Assembly (NCBI RefSeq): GCF_016587415.1 | Contig: NZ_BNJI01000001.1 | Location: 1,527,501-1,591,500, forward strand | DNA length: 64,000 bases | From: Ktedonobacter sp. SOSP1-85 | Lineage (GTDB): Bacteria > Chloroflexota > Ktedonobacteria > Ktedonobacterales > Ktedonobacteraceae | Direction: 5' to 3' | Part shown: positions 1 to 7,563 of the stretch, in pieces | Layout of the letters: each line of letters opens with the position of its first letter | Numbering within the stretch: the first letter of the stretch is position 1 | Program-made: the position numbers and the translations under genes | Notes under the pieces: generated by a model | Told to the model about the DNA's origin: nothing | Seen by the model: only the letters and a program-made list of their open reading frames with translations | Database searches by the model: none

Positions 1-60
1 TACGCAGAGGCCACGGCTCCCGTCAAGCCACAGGAGATTGGGCAGGAGGCGCTGGGCTAG
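1..60 (+). CDS. C-terminal end of an upstream gene (partial)
   Basis: Frame 1 is open from the window edge to a TAG at 58-60 and gives a 19-residue tail ending in GQEALG. Too little is present to name a family. The long inverted repeat just downstream fits the end of a transcription unit. That this frame is coding is an inference, since a second frame is also open over this short stretch. Confidence 0.35.
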   Translation, partial: YAEATAPVKPQEIGQEALG

Positions 61-97
61 ATCCAGAATCACCCACTCATTCTCCTCAGCCTGTTAT

Positions 98-155
98 GAA
101 GAGAAAGCGTAGAAGCCAGAAGATACCTGGTCCCTGGCTCCTACGCTTTCTCTTC
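98..155. terminator. Long inverted repeat, possible terminator
   Basis: Arms 98-112 and 141-155 are perfect 15-bp complements, and 114-119 pairs with 134-139 inside them. It sits between the partial upstream gene and the gene at 216. No T-tract follows, so it is not a textbook Rho-independent terminator. The 5' arm is purine-rich, as in the other palindromes of this window. Confidence 0.45.
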
Positions 156-215
156 GCCTTGTGATATAACTAGATCAAGTCAATTTTTAGAAGATTTTGG
201 TAAGGTATTCTCTCT

Positions 216-743
216 ATGTTTTCAGAAGATGATTTCGAGACAATCGCACACGAAACCGGCAGCGATGACTTACTTTCAGAAGATGACCTGCGCCTGCCCG
301 AGGGGGCGAATGTGCTTGTGCGTGTACATGCAGTCCGTGCCTGGTTGACCCGGCGTAAGCAAGATGCAGATCTCGCTATTGGCCAGGTGGCGCTAGCGCT
401 CCAAATGCTAATGCAGGATGAGCCAGAGTCCAGCCGTCCTCGGCGACGCCGCGTTCAGCAGACCGACCCCTACACGCGCGTGCTTGAACTTCAGCAAGAA
501 CTCCAGGCAGCGCAGGATCGCCTGCAAGCCTATACAAAGGCGGAAGAGCTCTTTGAAGATTACCTCACCCATACTACCAGTAGCGACCGGGTACTCGTCG
601 AATATTACCTGGCCATCGAAAATCTCTGCCTTGAGCAGACAGAAGCGCCTCAGGAAGCAGAAGGCAGCCAGGCGATACGCCAGCAGATCTTTGAAGAGGT
701 TCTCCATCGCCTGGAGCGCGTGACCGCTCCCGAAACTGATTAA
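216..743 (+). CDS. Hypothetical acidic protein
   Basis: 175 residues, family not recognised. The first 30 residues are strongly acidic (repeated SEDD). An Arg-rich patch follows near residues 75-80, then a Gln/Glu-rich stretch (about 88-110) with heptad-like spacing that could form a coiled coil. No signal peptide, membrane segment or catalytic motif is visible. It stands alone and converges on the DUF4352-like gene, with a terminator hairpin between them. Soluble cytoplasmic location is inferred from composition. Confidence 0.75.
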   Translation: MFSEDDFETIAHETGSDDLLSEDDLRLPEGANVLVRVHAVRAWLTRRKQDADLAIGQVALALQMLMQDEPESSRPRRRRVQQTDPYTRVLELQQELQAAQDRLQAYTKAEELFEDYLTHTTSSDRVLVEYYLAIENLCLEQTEAPQEAEGSQAIRQQIFEEVLHRLERVTAPETD

Positions 744-750
744 AAAATAG

Positions 751-780
751 TTGTGGGCAGCGCATCATCGCTGCCCACAA
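751..780 (-). terminator. Rho-independent terminator for the 795-1385 gene
   Basis: A perfect 12-bp stem (751-762 with 769-780) carries a 6-nt loop. Read on the minus strand it is followed by a run of six T's, the classical arrangement for the gene ending at 795. It may also slow transcription from the convergent plus-strand gene. Confidence 0.75.
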
Positions 781-794
781 CGTGTACCACCAAT

Positions 795-1385
795 CTACTT
801 GTTGCTAAACGAAATGCTCTTATCCTCAATCAAAAGGGTCAGGTCGGAGAGCGTCACCGGGCTGGAAACGCCGAAATCAAATGAGCCATTCTGGTAGGTG
901 CCTGGGACAAGATCAGGCGAGGCAGAGATGAAGCTTGGAGCAACAATTGTGCCATCAGCTAGTTTCAAGTGTAGTACTTTATCATATTGCGGACCACTTA
1001 CTTGCTTGCCTACGTTTTTGATTGTCACATAGACACGCACAGTATAGTTGCCTGCTTTCTTCTTGACGTCGGAGAACCCGGTTGCCTGTTGCACCTGGTT
1101 CACCGTAACCTGCGTGTCATTTACAGTCACTGATTTGTTCAACTGGATTGAGTCAACAAGGCCCGTTGCCGTTGGCGTGGGAGTCAACTGTGTGTCAACA
1201 GCGTTGCTCTGCGCATCGTTCGCCCGCGGCAAGTGGCTATAAGACATGCATCCAAAGATACCAACGACCATGAGGGCCGAAACCCAGATCAGGGTGACCC
1301 ATTTCCCGCGCTCATTTGGCGAATGTGTGACGGTTTCCCCCTCTTCAGACTGCGGTGACTGTACTTTTTTATCTGTCTGTGTCAT
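795..1385 (-). CDS. Membrane-anchored DUF4352-like protein
   Basis: 196 residues. A hydrophilic N-terminus is followed by one hydrophobic segment (about 28-48, ending IFGCMSY). A Thr/Pro-rich linker (PTPTATG) leads to a beta-rich C-terminal half of the kind seen in DUF4352 surface proteins, with alternating patterns such as YTVRVYVTIKNVGK. Likely anchored in the membrane with the domain outside; the Cys in the hydrophobic stretch makes a lipoprotein conceivable, but no clean lipobox is seen. DUF4352 domains are common in Gram-positive and Chloroflexota secreted proteins, with no defined activity. Family assignment is from pattern only. Confidence 0.7.
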   Translation of the reverse strand: MTQTDKKVQSPQSEEGETVTHSPNERGKWVTLIWVSALMVVGIFGCMSYSHLPRANDAQSNAVDTQLTPTPTATGLVDSIQLNKSVTVNDTQVTVNQVQQATGFSDVKKKAGNYTVRVYVTIKNVGKQVSGPQYDKVLHLKLADGTIVAPSFISASPDLVPGTYQNGSFDFGVSSPVTLSDLTLLIEDKSISFSNK

Positions 1386-1476
1386 TGTATATGTGAACTC
1401 CCTGGTGCTGAGTCAAAATTAGTAACCATATTATAGCAAAGCCTGCGCAAGCCTGCTAAGGGTCCTACTGAATAGA

Positions 1477-1539
1477 TGTGGTTCATTGGTACGCGGATTG
1501 GCAGCCAGTGGCTGCCAATCCGCGTACCAATGAACCACA
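1477..1539. repeat. 30-bp perfect palindrome with 3-nt loop
   Basis: Arms 1477-1506 and 1510-1539 are perfectly complementary. It lies between two minus-strand genes, downstream of the hybrid kinase. No T-tract follows on the minus strand; a T6 run precedes the stem instead. Short ORFs crossing it read the same peptide from both strands, an artefact of the palindrome. Confidence 0.85.
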
Positions 1540-1584
1540 CTAAAAAATGCGGGCCTGACAGAGGCAATGTCGTTGCTGGAGCGG

Positions 1585-3507
1585 TCACTGAACCAGGATC
1601 TCACGGACCTTGGCAGCTAGGTCATCCAGGTCAAAGGGCTTCTGTAAGAAGACAAAGCCTTTGTCAAGCACAAAGTTCTGGCTGATCTGGTTGGCATGAT
1701 AGCCACTCACAAACAAGAAATGTGTCTCGGCACTCATGGCGTGAATACGATCATAGATTTCTTTCCCCTTCATCTTGGGAGTGACCAGGTCGGAGATCAC
1801 CAGGGCAATGGAGTCCTTGTGCTTCTCAAAGAGCCGCAAGCCCTCCACTCCGTCGCGCGCACTCATGACCGTATACCCATAATCCCCTAGCGCCTCCTCC
1901 ATCAAATAGCGCAAGTCAGGATCATCTTCGACGACCAGAATGGTCTCGTCACCACCACGTACCTCCTGAGCATCTTCACTCGCGTCCTGTAGGTAAGGCA
2001 AGGGGAGTGTGTGCATGACATCAACAGCGGGGAGATAGATATTAAAGGTCGTGCCTTTCCCCACCTGGCTATCAACTGAGATGTAGCCATTATGCTGGCC
2101 TACAATCCCATGCACCATCGAGAGACCTAGCCCCGTCCCTTTCCCGACCTCTTTTGTGGTAAAGAAGGGTTCAAAGATGCGACTACGCGTCTGCTCATCC
2201 ATACCTATGCCCGTATCCTGCACCGTCAAAAGCACATAGGTCTCAGCTGGCATCTCGCCGTGGCTGATACGCTGCGCCTCTTCGTGACCCACATTGCGCG
2301 TGCGAATAGTTAACCTGCCCCCTTCAGCCATAGCGTCACGTGCGTTAATACATAAGTTCATGACAACCTGCTCAATCTGGGCGTAGTCGACATGAACGGT
2401 ATGCAGTTCCGGATCAGGGACAAACATGATATCAATATGGTCGGCCAAAATCTTGCCGAGAAACTCCAGCAGATTCTTCACAACTTTATTGAGATCAACA
2501 TCCGTTGGCTCAAGCACCTGGCGGCGCGAGAAGGCCAGCAGTTGCTGAGTCATTTTCGCCGCGCCTGTCGCAATTTCATGGATATGGGCCAGGTTATTAT
2601 AAAGGGGATGGCTGGTCGAAATACGCGAAAGCCCACGACGGGAATAGCCAAGGATACCACCTAACATGTTGTTGAAATCGTGTGCGATGCCGCTCACTAA
2701 CAAGCCAACGCTCTCCAGTTTTTGGGCTTGCTGTAACTGACCAGCCAGGCGATGCTGTTCAGTGTTATCAAAAAAGTAGCCAGTAAACTCTTTAAGCTTG
2801 CCCTGTGTATCAAAGGAACCAACGACATTCGCCACGATATAGACCGGGCTACCATCTCGACGCAACAGTTCTAACTCACTATACTCCAGGCGTTTCTCCT
2901 GGCTCAGTTGCTGCACAAAACTGGCATACTTTTCAGGTCCGCCATAGAGCGTGCTCAAGTTCGCCTCAAGCGCCTGCTCCACGGAAGCAAAGCCAAAGAT
3001 GCGGGCAAAGGCAGGATTGCAGGTTAGTAGTTTTCCCTCAGGCGTGACCGCAAAGACGCCAGTTAGTCCTTGCTCAAAAATCTCGCGATAGCGCTCTTCG
3101 GAGCGTTGTAACTGGGAGATGGCTTCTTCATATTGCTTGCGCAGACGCGTCTTTTCCAGGCTCTCACGTACGGCAATGGGAAGCCGGTCCAGGTGCTTTT
3201 TGAGAACATAGTTATTTACTCCAGCGCGCAACGCCTCAACCGCCACCTCTTCACTACCTGTTCCCGTAAACATCACCACGGGCACGTCAGGGTAAAGCGC
3301 CTTGACTCGTTCAAAGATCTGTAATCCGTTTGCCCAGTTCAGTTGATAATCAGTTAAAATAAAATCAGCCGGAGCCTGGGCCAAAACGGCCTCCAATTCG
3401 GTCGGTCGCCCCACCTGAGTAAACTCGGCATCTTGAAACTCTTTTTGCAGCTGCCGAATAATCAGCTCGCGATCCGCTGCATTATCGTCAATAATGAGAA
3501 ACCTCAC
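1585..3507 (-). CDS. Hybrid sensor histidine kinase (REC-PAS-HisKA-HATPase-REC)
   Basis: 640 residues and no membrane segment, so a cytoplasmic phosphorelay protein. Domains: receiver 1-118 (acidic pair D7/D8, acceptor D53); PAS sensor about 135-255; HisKA with the phospho-His at 276 in GIAHDFNNM; HATPase with N-box (NLCINARDAM), DTGIGM and GTGLGLSMVHG; C-terminal receiver about 520-640 with acceptor Asp in ISDLVTP. An N-terminal receiver feeding a PAS-kinase is typical of signal-integrating hybrids. GTG start, supported by GGAG eight bases upstream. No cognate output gene is adjacent. Confidence 0.93.
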   Translation of the reverse strand: MRFLIIDDNAADRELIIRQLQKEFQDAEFTQVGRPTELEAVLAQAPADFILTDYQLNWANGLQIFERVKALYPDVPVVMFTGTGSEEVAVEALRAGVNNYVLKKHLDRLPIAVRESLEKTRLRKQYEEAISQLQRSEERYREIFEQGLTGVFAVTPEGKLLTCNPAFARIFGFASVEQALEANLSTLYGGPEKYASFVQQLSQEKRLEYSELELLRRDGSPVYIVANVVGSFDTQGKLKEFTGYFFDNTEQHRLAGQLQQAQKLESVGLLVSGIAHDFNNMLGGILGYSRRGLSRISTSHPLYNNLAHIHEIATGAAKMTQQLLAFSRRQVLEPTDVDLNKVVKNLLEFLGKILADHIDIMFVPDPELHTVHVDYAQIEQVVMNLCINARDAMAEGGRLTIRTRNVGHEEAQRISHGEMPAETYVLLTVQDTGIGMDEQTRSRIFEPFFTTKEVGKGTGLGLSMVHGIVGQHNGYISVDSQVGKGTTFNIYLPAVDVMHTLPLPYLQDASEDAQEVRGGDETILVVEDDPDLRYLMEEALGDYGYTVMSARDGVEGLRLFEKHKDSIALVISDLVTPKMKGKEIYDRIHAMSAETHFLFVSGYHANQISQNFVLDKGFVFLQKPFDLDDLAAKVREILVQ

Positions 3508-3913
3508 AGATCAACTCCAAGCAATGTACCAACTCGCTCAAAAAAATACTTTTCATGTCTATGCCAATACGCAAAGCACTCTTCGCTGTAACTCTCTTGT
3601 ACATGGAAAACAACTCAACCACACCCCTTAGACATTACACTTTTCTTAACTACTTTTCGTTTCAGAGCCAGGCCCCTGGCTGTGATGTAGAAGAAGGATT
3701 GATGGGAGAAAGCACATCCTAAACGCCCTGGCGAAAACTAATTTCGATATCTTGCGGAGAGCTGTAGTGAGAGCAAATTCTGGAGGGTAGGAAGAAATAT
3801 CCCCTGCTTAAGAATCTTCGCGCCTGCGGCACTCGGGATAAGGGAGTGTGTGCACACACTCCCTTATCCCGAGTGCTCGCGTAGCAAGGCAGGCAGACAG
3901 GTACCAGAGGAGA
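3508..3913. other. Intergenic region (406 bp)
   Basis: It lies between the hybrid kinase start and the DUF1501 stop. No credible gene is seen. The distal part (3817-3912) holds a palindrome element with conserved flanks, listed separately. The part next to the kinase is AT-rich and presumably carries its promoter, but no confident -35/-10 pair could be picked. Confidence 0.6.
3817..3912. repeat. Palindrome element with conserved cap and tail
   Basis: A perfect 24-bp palindrome without loop spans 3829-3876. It is preceded by the cap TTCGCGCCTGCGGC and followed by GCTCGCGTAGCAAGG and AGAGGAGATT. The cap and tail resemble those of the element at 15472-15600 while the palindrome itself differs. 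The tail runs into the DUF1501 stop codon (TAA, minus strand, 3914-3916). Confidence 0.7.
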
Positions 3914-4864
3914 TTAGAGAGATGGTAAGAAGCTCTGGTTGCCAAAGGCGCCGCCCAGGACATCTTTGGACGAGGCCCCCAGCCAGCGATCCAGGACGGT
4001 CGCGTACACAGAACGAAAATCCACGGTATACTTTAGGTTGCCAGCATCATCCAGGCTGGACAGGCTGGGCGGCTCGCCATAGATGCCCCTGTTCACCGCG
4101 TTTCCGAGAATAAAGAGGGGGGCCGCGGTACCATGATCGGTGCCCTGGCTGCCATTCTCTTCGACGCGGCGTCCAAACTCTGACCAGGTCATCACGACAA
4201 CGTCATCCGCCCGACCATGCGCCTGCAAGTCGCTATAAAATGCGGAGAGTCCCTCTGCCAGCGTTTTCATCAGTTGAGCATGAGTTGTTTGCTGATTGGC
4301 ATGCGTGTCAAAGCCGCCAAGCGTAACATAGCCCACACGCAGACCCAGGTTCTGCACAATCGCTTCAGCCAGGACCTGCAAGCCCGCACTGAACGGCCCT
4401 TGAGGATAAGTCGCCAGCGCGTGATACTGAGTGGCTGCCTCATGTATCTGTTTGCTTCCCTCCTGGGCATTCAGAGCGGTCGCCTCCAGAAGCGCGGCAT
4501 AGGGAGAAGACTTGGGATAAGTGGAGTAGAGCTTCATCAAGGTTTGCAGCCGACTACTGCCGCCATCGCTATCCACCGGATCGGGGGTAACACGATAGTT
4601 ATTGACTGTATTAAAGGTAGGAACCTGGGCGTTGATTGACTGGAGCGCCTGAGCGGTCTGGGTCCCCACGTTCAGCGCCTGAAAGGGGTGCCCATCCTTA
4701 TCGACCCAGCCACTCACAAGCTTGCCTAACCAGCCGTCACGACCATTACCATTCAGGTCAAGGGTCTGCCATATGTCCATAGCCTGAAAATGCGAGAGGC
4801 TGGAATTAGGATAGCCTACCCCCTCAATGACCGCCATATGCCCACTATCCCAGAGCTTTTTCAA
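3914..4864 (-). CDS. DUF1501 protein, C-terminal part (frameshifted)
   Basis: 316 residues starting at a TTG that overlaps the stop of the upstream piece (TTGA). The sequence continues a DUF1501 protein mid-domain: KKLWDSGHMAVIEGVGYPN followed by SHFQAMDIW is the usual sequence after the LHPELAP where the other piece stops. DUF1501 proteins are secreted, related to the alkaline phosphatase/sulfatase fold, and typically paired with DUF1800; their reaction is unknown. TWSEFGRR and a TDHGTAAP motif are intact. A -1 shift restores one reading frame. It may be a pseudogene, a sequencing error, or two translationally coupled chains. Confidence 0.8.
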   Translation of the reverse strand: MKKLWDSGHMAVIEGVGYPNSSLSHFQAMDIWQTLDLNGNGRDGWLGKLVSGWVDKDGHPFQALNVGTQTAQALQSINAQVPTFNTVNNYRVTPDPVDSDGGSSRLQTLMKLYSTYPKSSPYAALLEATALNAQEGSKQIHEAATQYHALATYPQGPFSAGLQVLAEAIVQNLGLRVGYVTLGGFDTHANQQTTHAQLMKTLAEGLSAFYSDLQAHGRADDVVVMTWSEFGRRVEENGSQGTDHGTAAPLFILGNAVNRGIYGEPPSLSSLDDAGNLKYTVDFRSVYATVLDRWLGASSKDVLGGAFGNQSFLPSL

Positions 4865-5175
4865 GGGGCTAATTCAGGATGCAGCCCCAGGCGCCCATCC
4901 AGGTTCAAGACTTGCTCGCCAGGAATGGCCAGCGTAGGCCGAAGCTGATGATAAGCACCATCGGTATAGGGGATGACCGTATTTAAGCCATCATTGCCGC
5001 CCGCCATCTGCACGACAATCAATGTTTTTGTGCCTGCTTGCTGCGAGAAGCGCGCTCCAGGGAGCGCGAGTTCCTTGGCGGAGGCGACACCTCGACTAAA
5101 AATGCCTGGCATGACCATGCCAGCAGAGACGACCAGCAGGCCATCTCGCACCATTGCACGCCGCGATAACTTCAT
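4861..5175 (-). CDS. DUF1501 protein, N-terminal part (frameshifted)
   Basis: ATG at 5175 is chosen because AGGAG lies nine bases upstream; an in-frame start at 5247 would add 24 residues but has no such site. The product begins MKLSRRAMVRDG and then a hydrophobic stretch, a Tat-type signal peptide. It continues with LIVVQMAGGNDGLNTVIPY, the DUF1501 metal-binding start, and stops at LHPELAP followed by TGA. The frame is lost beside a CCCC run and an A5 run. Together with the downstream piece a normal-length (about 420 residue) DUF1501 protein would result. Confidence 0.8.
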   Translation of the reverse strand: MKLSRRAMVRDGLLVVSAGMVMPGIFSRGVASAKELALPGARFSQQAGTKTLIVVQMAGGNDGLNTVIPYTDGAYHQLRPTLAIPGEQVLNLDGRLGLHPELAP

Positions 5176-5253
5176 GCTATTCTCCTGGCTTTCTCTCATG
5201 GTTTGCTTTCTAAGTGAGGAAAGGGAAATTTTGTGGGAACACCCCACACCCCG

Positions 5254-5274
5254 GCAGGAGGGAAACCCTCCTGC
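5254..5274. repeat. Short GC-rich hairpin between DUF1800 and DUF1501
   Basis: Arms 5254-5262 and 5266-5274 form a 9-bp stem with an AAA loop, inside the 107-bp gap of the operon. No T-tract follows on the minus strand. It may attenuate or stabilise the mRNA rather than end it. Confidence 0.5.
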
Positions 5275-5282
5275 ACCTCCCT

Positions 5283-6860
5283 TTAGTTCAACTGGTATTC
5301 TGGCAGGGTCATGAGCAGGTAGAGTGTTCCCCGGACACGATTGAGTGGGTAACTCGTCCCATTGCCAAACTTCACGCTTGCCCCACGGCTCGTATCCCCG
5401 GTGGTCAGGTAATCTACCAGGACGGCTTTCCGCTCCGCGGGCAGGTTGCCATCGAGGAGAAAGTTGGCAAAGTACGTCACAAACTGCTCTGGGGAGCTTA
5501 TCTTCTGACTATCCACGATATGCTGAAAATCTAAGGGTTGCTGTTGGCCCTGCAAGACTCGCTTCTTCGCCCCCTCCTGCCCCTGCAAGAACGCATTGAT
5601 ATAATTCAGACGGGTCATCCAGGTTCCACTATTGAGCCAGGCTGTACTCACCTTGTCACCGGGCCAGCCCGCGACGTTGGGCGGATTGAAGATCTCCTGG
5701 CCCATGTTGAGCGTGATCGCGGGCAGCGCCTTCCCCGTTCCCTGCATTTCCAGCGCCCGATAGGCTCCAATAGTAAACTCAACAGGCGATTTCAGGCGAC
5801 TGCGATACGCCTGGGCAGAGGAGAACTGGGGCGAGTGCAAGAGTGCCTTCATCACAGCCCCCATATTATGTTTGCTCTGGTTGTAGGCATCGACCAGGGG
5901 TTGCAGGTCGTCCTTGCTGGGATTTTCATAGACGAAGAAGGTAAAGAGCTTGCGACAGATGAACCAGGGCAATGCCGGATGATTCGCCAAAATGTCCACA
6001 ATATTTTTATAGTCCAGCTTGCCGGTATGCCCCAGAAACGTCGTTTGCAGGTTGGTATGCGCGCTGGGGACATACGTTGACTTGAGGGGATCTTGTTTGC
6101 TCAGGCGCCAGCCCGTCAGGGCCGCGGCACCATTAAAGACATCCTGCTGCGAATAGTTGCCCAGACCCAGGGTGAAAAGCTCCATCAGTTCGCGAGCATA
6201 GTTCTCATTGGGGTGCTGGCTGGTACTTTTATTAAGATCAAGGTAAAACTGCATCGCCGGGTCGGCCGTGATGCCCAGCAGAATGTTATCATAGGTATCA
6301 AAGGCATGCTCACGCAGAAATTTATTCTGCACGATCATGCGCTCATACCCTCTGGCTCCTCCCACCTTCCGGTAGCTACTGACCAGGACCCCGTGCCAGA
6401 AAAGCGTCATTTTCTCGAGCAATGGTCGCTGGGTCCACGCCATGCGCATCAGCCACCACTGCTGCATCTCAGCGGGTTTGCTCATATCCAGTTGAAGCCG
6501 CGAGAGGTGCTGCTCAGTCGCCTCCTCCGAGACCTGCTGATAGTTAAGCAAGCGATCAATTGCGCCTTCAAAACCGAGTCCAGCATAGCTCTGAATTTCA
6601 CTGGCACTGGCTCCAAAGCCAGCCTTGCGCAGGAGATGCCCAATCTTGATGTCTCCACCTATGGCTCCCTGCTGCCCATGACTCTCCTGCCACCAGCGCT
6701 CTAACGCCACACCACCCGCACCAACCGCTCCAATTCCTACTAAACTCGCGGCCCCCAGTCCTAGAGCCTTGCGCCGCGACATGCCTCGAGTGCTGGAAGG
6801 CGATGCCCCCTGGCTCTCGCTTCGCCTATCCGGCTGCATTGGCTGTTCATACAAGTCCAT
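5283..6860 (-). CDS. DUF1800 domain protein, Tat-exported
   Basis: 525 residues. A twin-arginine motif (SRRKALGLG, near residue 29) precedes a hydrophobic segment, indicating folded export. The body matches DUF1800: HLLRKAGFGAS near the start of the domain, a WWLMRMAW...LLEKMTLFWHG block, ENYARELMELFTLG, and NPPNVAGWPGDK. Known family context is a DUF1800-DUF1501 gene pair in the same order and strand, which is seen here. Biochemical function is unknown; an extracytoplasmic role is inferred from the signal. It is probably first gene of a two-gene operon. Confidence 0.93.
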   Translation of the reverse strand: MDLYEQPMQPDRRSESQGASPSSTRGMSRRKALGLGAASLVGIGAVGAGGVALERWWQESHGQQGAIGGDIKIGHLLRKAGFGASASEIQSYAGLGFEGAIDRLLNYQQVSEEATEQHLSRLQLDMSKPAEMQQWWLMRMAWTQRPLLEKMTLFWHGVLVSSYRKVGGARGYERMIVQNKFLREHAFDTYDNILLGITADPAMQFYLDLNKSTSQHPNENYARELMELFTLGLGNYSQQDVFNGAAALTGWRLSKQDPLKSTYVPSAHTNLQTTFLGHTGKLDYKNIVDILANHPALPWFICRKLFTFFVYENPSKDDLQPLVDAYNQSKHNMGAVMKALLHSPQFSSAQAYRSRLKSPVEFTIGAYRALEMQGTGKALPAITLNMGQEIFNPPNVAGWPGDKVSTAWLNSGTWMTRLNYINAFLQGQEGAKKRVLQGQQQPLDFQHIVDSQKISSPEQFVTYFANFLLDGNLPAERKAVLVDYLTTGDTSRGASVKFGNGTSYPLNRVRGTLYLLMTLPEYQLN

Positions 6861-7074
6861 GATAGGAAAAACCTCCTAAGCCTGCTCCTCCTAGGAGCTC
6901 GCTGCCTTTCTACTTCCCTGAAGATGAGTCTGCGAGTAGCTCTTTTCTCTCTCCCGTCTCAGGTTTTGTCACTGTGATAAGAGCCTATTCGTTGTATCGT
7001 TTGTCGACCTGATTCTACCAGAGAGAATTCAAGAAAAGCTCAAGAGGCCTTATAGCTTTTCGCAAGATCATGCT

Positions 7075-7182
7075 TACTACTTCTCCGAAAACCCTGAGCG
7101 CGAAGCGTTAGACACGCCAGTGAAGGCTTGCCGTGCCACCTTTAGGTGGCCCCCGAATGGGGATGGGTTTCGGAATAAGATC
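7075..7182. repeat. Dispersed repeat family 2, long copy
   Basis: It shares CCCTGAGCGCGAAGCG, CACGCCAGTGA and GGGTTTCGGAATAAGATCT with the copy at 13181-13253. The ends form an imperfect inverted repeat (CTTCTCCGAAAACCC against GGGTTTCGGAATAAG). This copy carries about 36 extra bases holding two small hairpins (GCCACC/GGTGGC and CCCC/GGGG) that the other copy lacks. Confidence 0.75.
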
Positions 7183-7497
7183 TAGTGCTCTGTCAATTTT
7201 CATTTAAAAGATATTCATGCCGCCTGCGGCGGCAGGGGTGAGAGACGCAGAGGGGCTGGCGCCCCTCTGCACTCCCCGCTTTCCTATTCAGTGGCAGGGG
7301 TGAGAGACGCAGAGGGGCTGGCGCCCCTCTGCACTCCCCGCTTTCCTATTCAGTAGCAGGGGTGAGAGACGCAGAGGGGCTGACGCCCCTCTGCACTCCC
7401 CGCTTTCCTATTCAGTAGCAGGGGTGAGAGACGCAGAGGGGCTGACGCCCCTCTGCACTCCCCGCTTTCCTATTCAATTGAGCTTGAACACACCACC
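7183..7497. mobile_element. MITE-like element with amplified core
   Basis: It starts CTAGTGCTCTGTCAATTTTC and ends in a sequence whose complement is similar. It is homologous along its whole length to 50313-50444, except that the internal 62-bp hairpin module is present four times here and once there. No coding capacity. It is probably a non-autonomous miniature element; no transposase candidate is in the window. Confidence 0.65.
7231..7478. repeat. Four tandem 62-bp hairpin units
   Basis: Units start at 7231, 7293, 7355 and 7417. Each carries GCAGAGGGGC, a 4-nt loop (TGGC in units 1-2, TGAC in units 3-4) and GCCCCTCTGC, then a spacer ending TTCCTATTCA. Units are nearly identical, so the amplification is recent or homogenised. 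This is not a CRISPR array, because the units abut with no variable spacers. Confidence 0.92.
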
Positions 7498-7563
7498 TAC
7501 CAGCAATGATTTGCACACAGCGTTAACTAGAGTTATTGCGCTTTTTATAAAAAACGGAGTGTA

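Larger units (their letters stand above)
6861..7563. other. Repeat-rich intergenic island (703 bp)
   Basis: It lies between divergent genes (DUF1800 minus, glycosyltransferase plus). No gene is seen. The first 210 bp is AT-richer and must hold the DUF1800 promoter. A dispersed repeat (7075-7182) and a MITE-like element (7183-7497) sit back to back after it. The last 65 bp carry a GGAG site ahead of the glycosyltransferase ATG. Confidence 0.8.

Noticed and set aside
1382..1588. Overlapping short ORFs across the palindrome
   Set aside because: The same peptide is read from both strands because the sequence is palindromic; no ribosome sites or families support them.
4856..4868. Programmed -1 frameshift in DUF1501
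   Set aside because: The codons GCC CCT TGA do not form an X_XXY_YYZ heptamer, so mutation or base-calling error is preferred over programming here.
7231..7478. CRISPR array
   Set aside because: The four 62-bp units are directly adjacent, with no variable spacers, and no cas genes are present.
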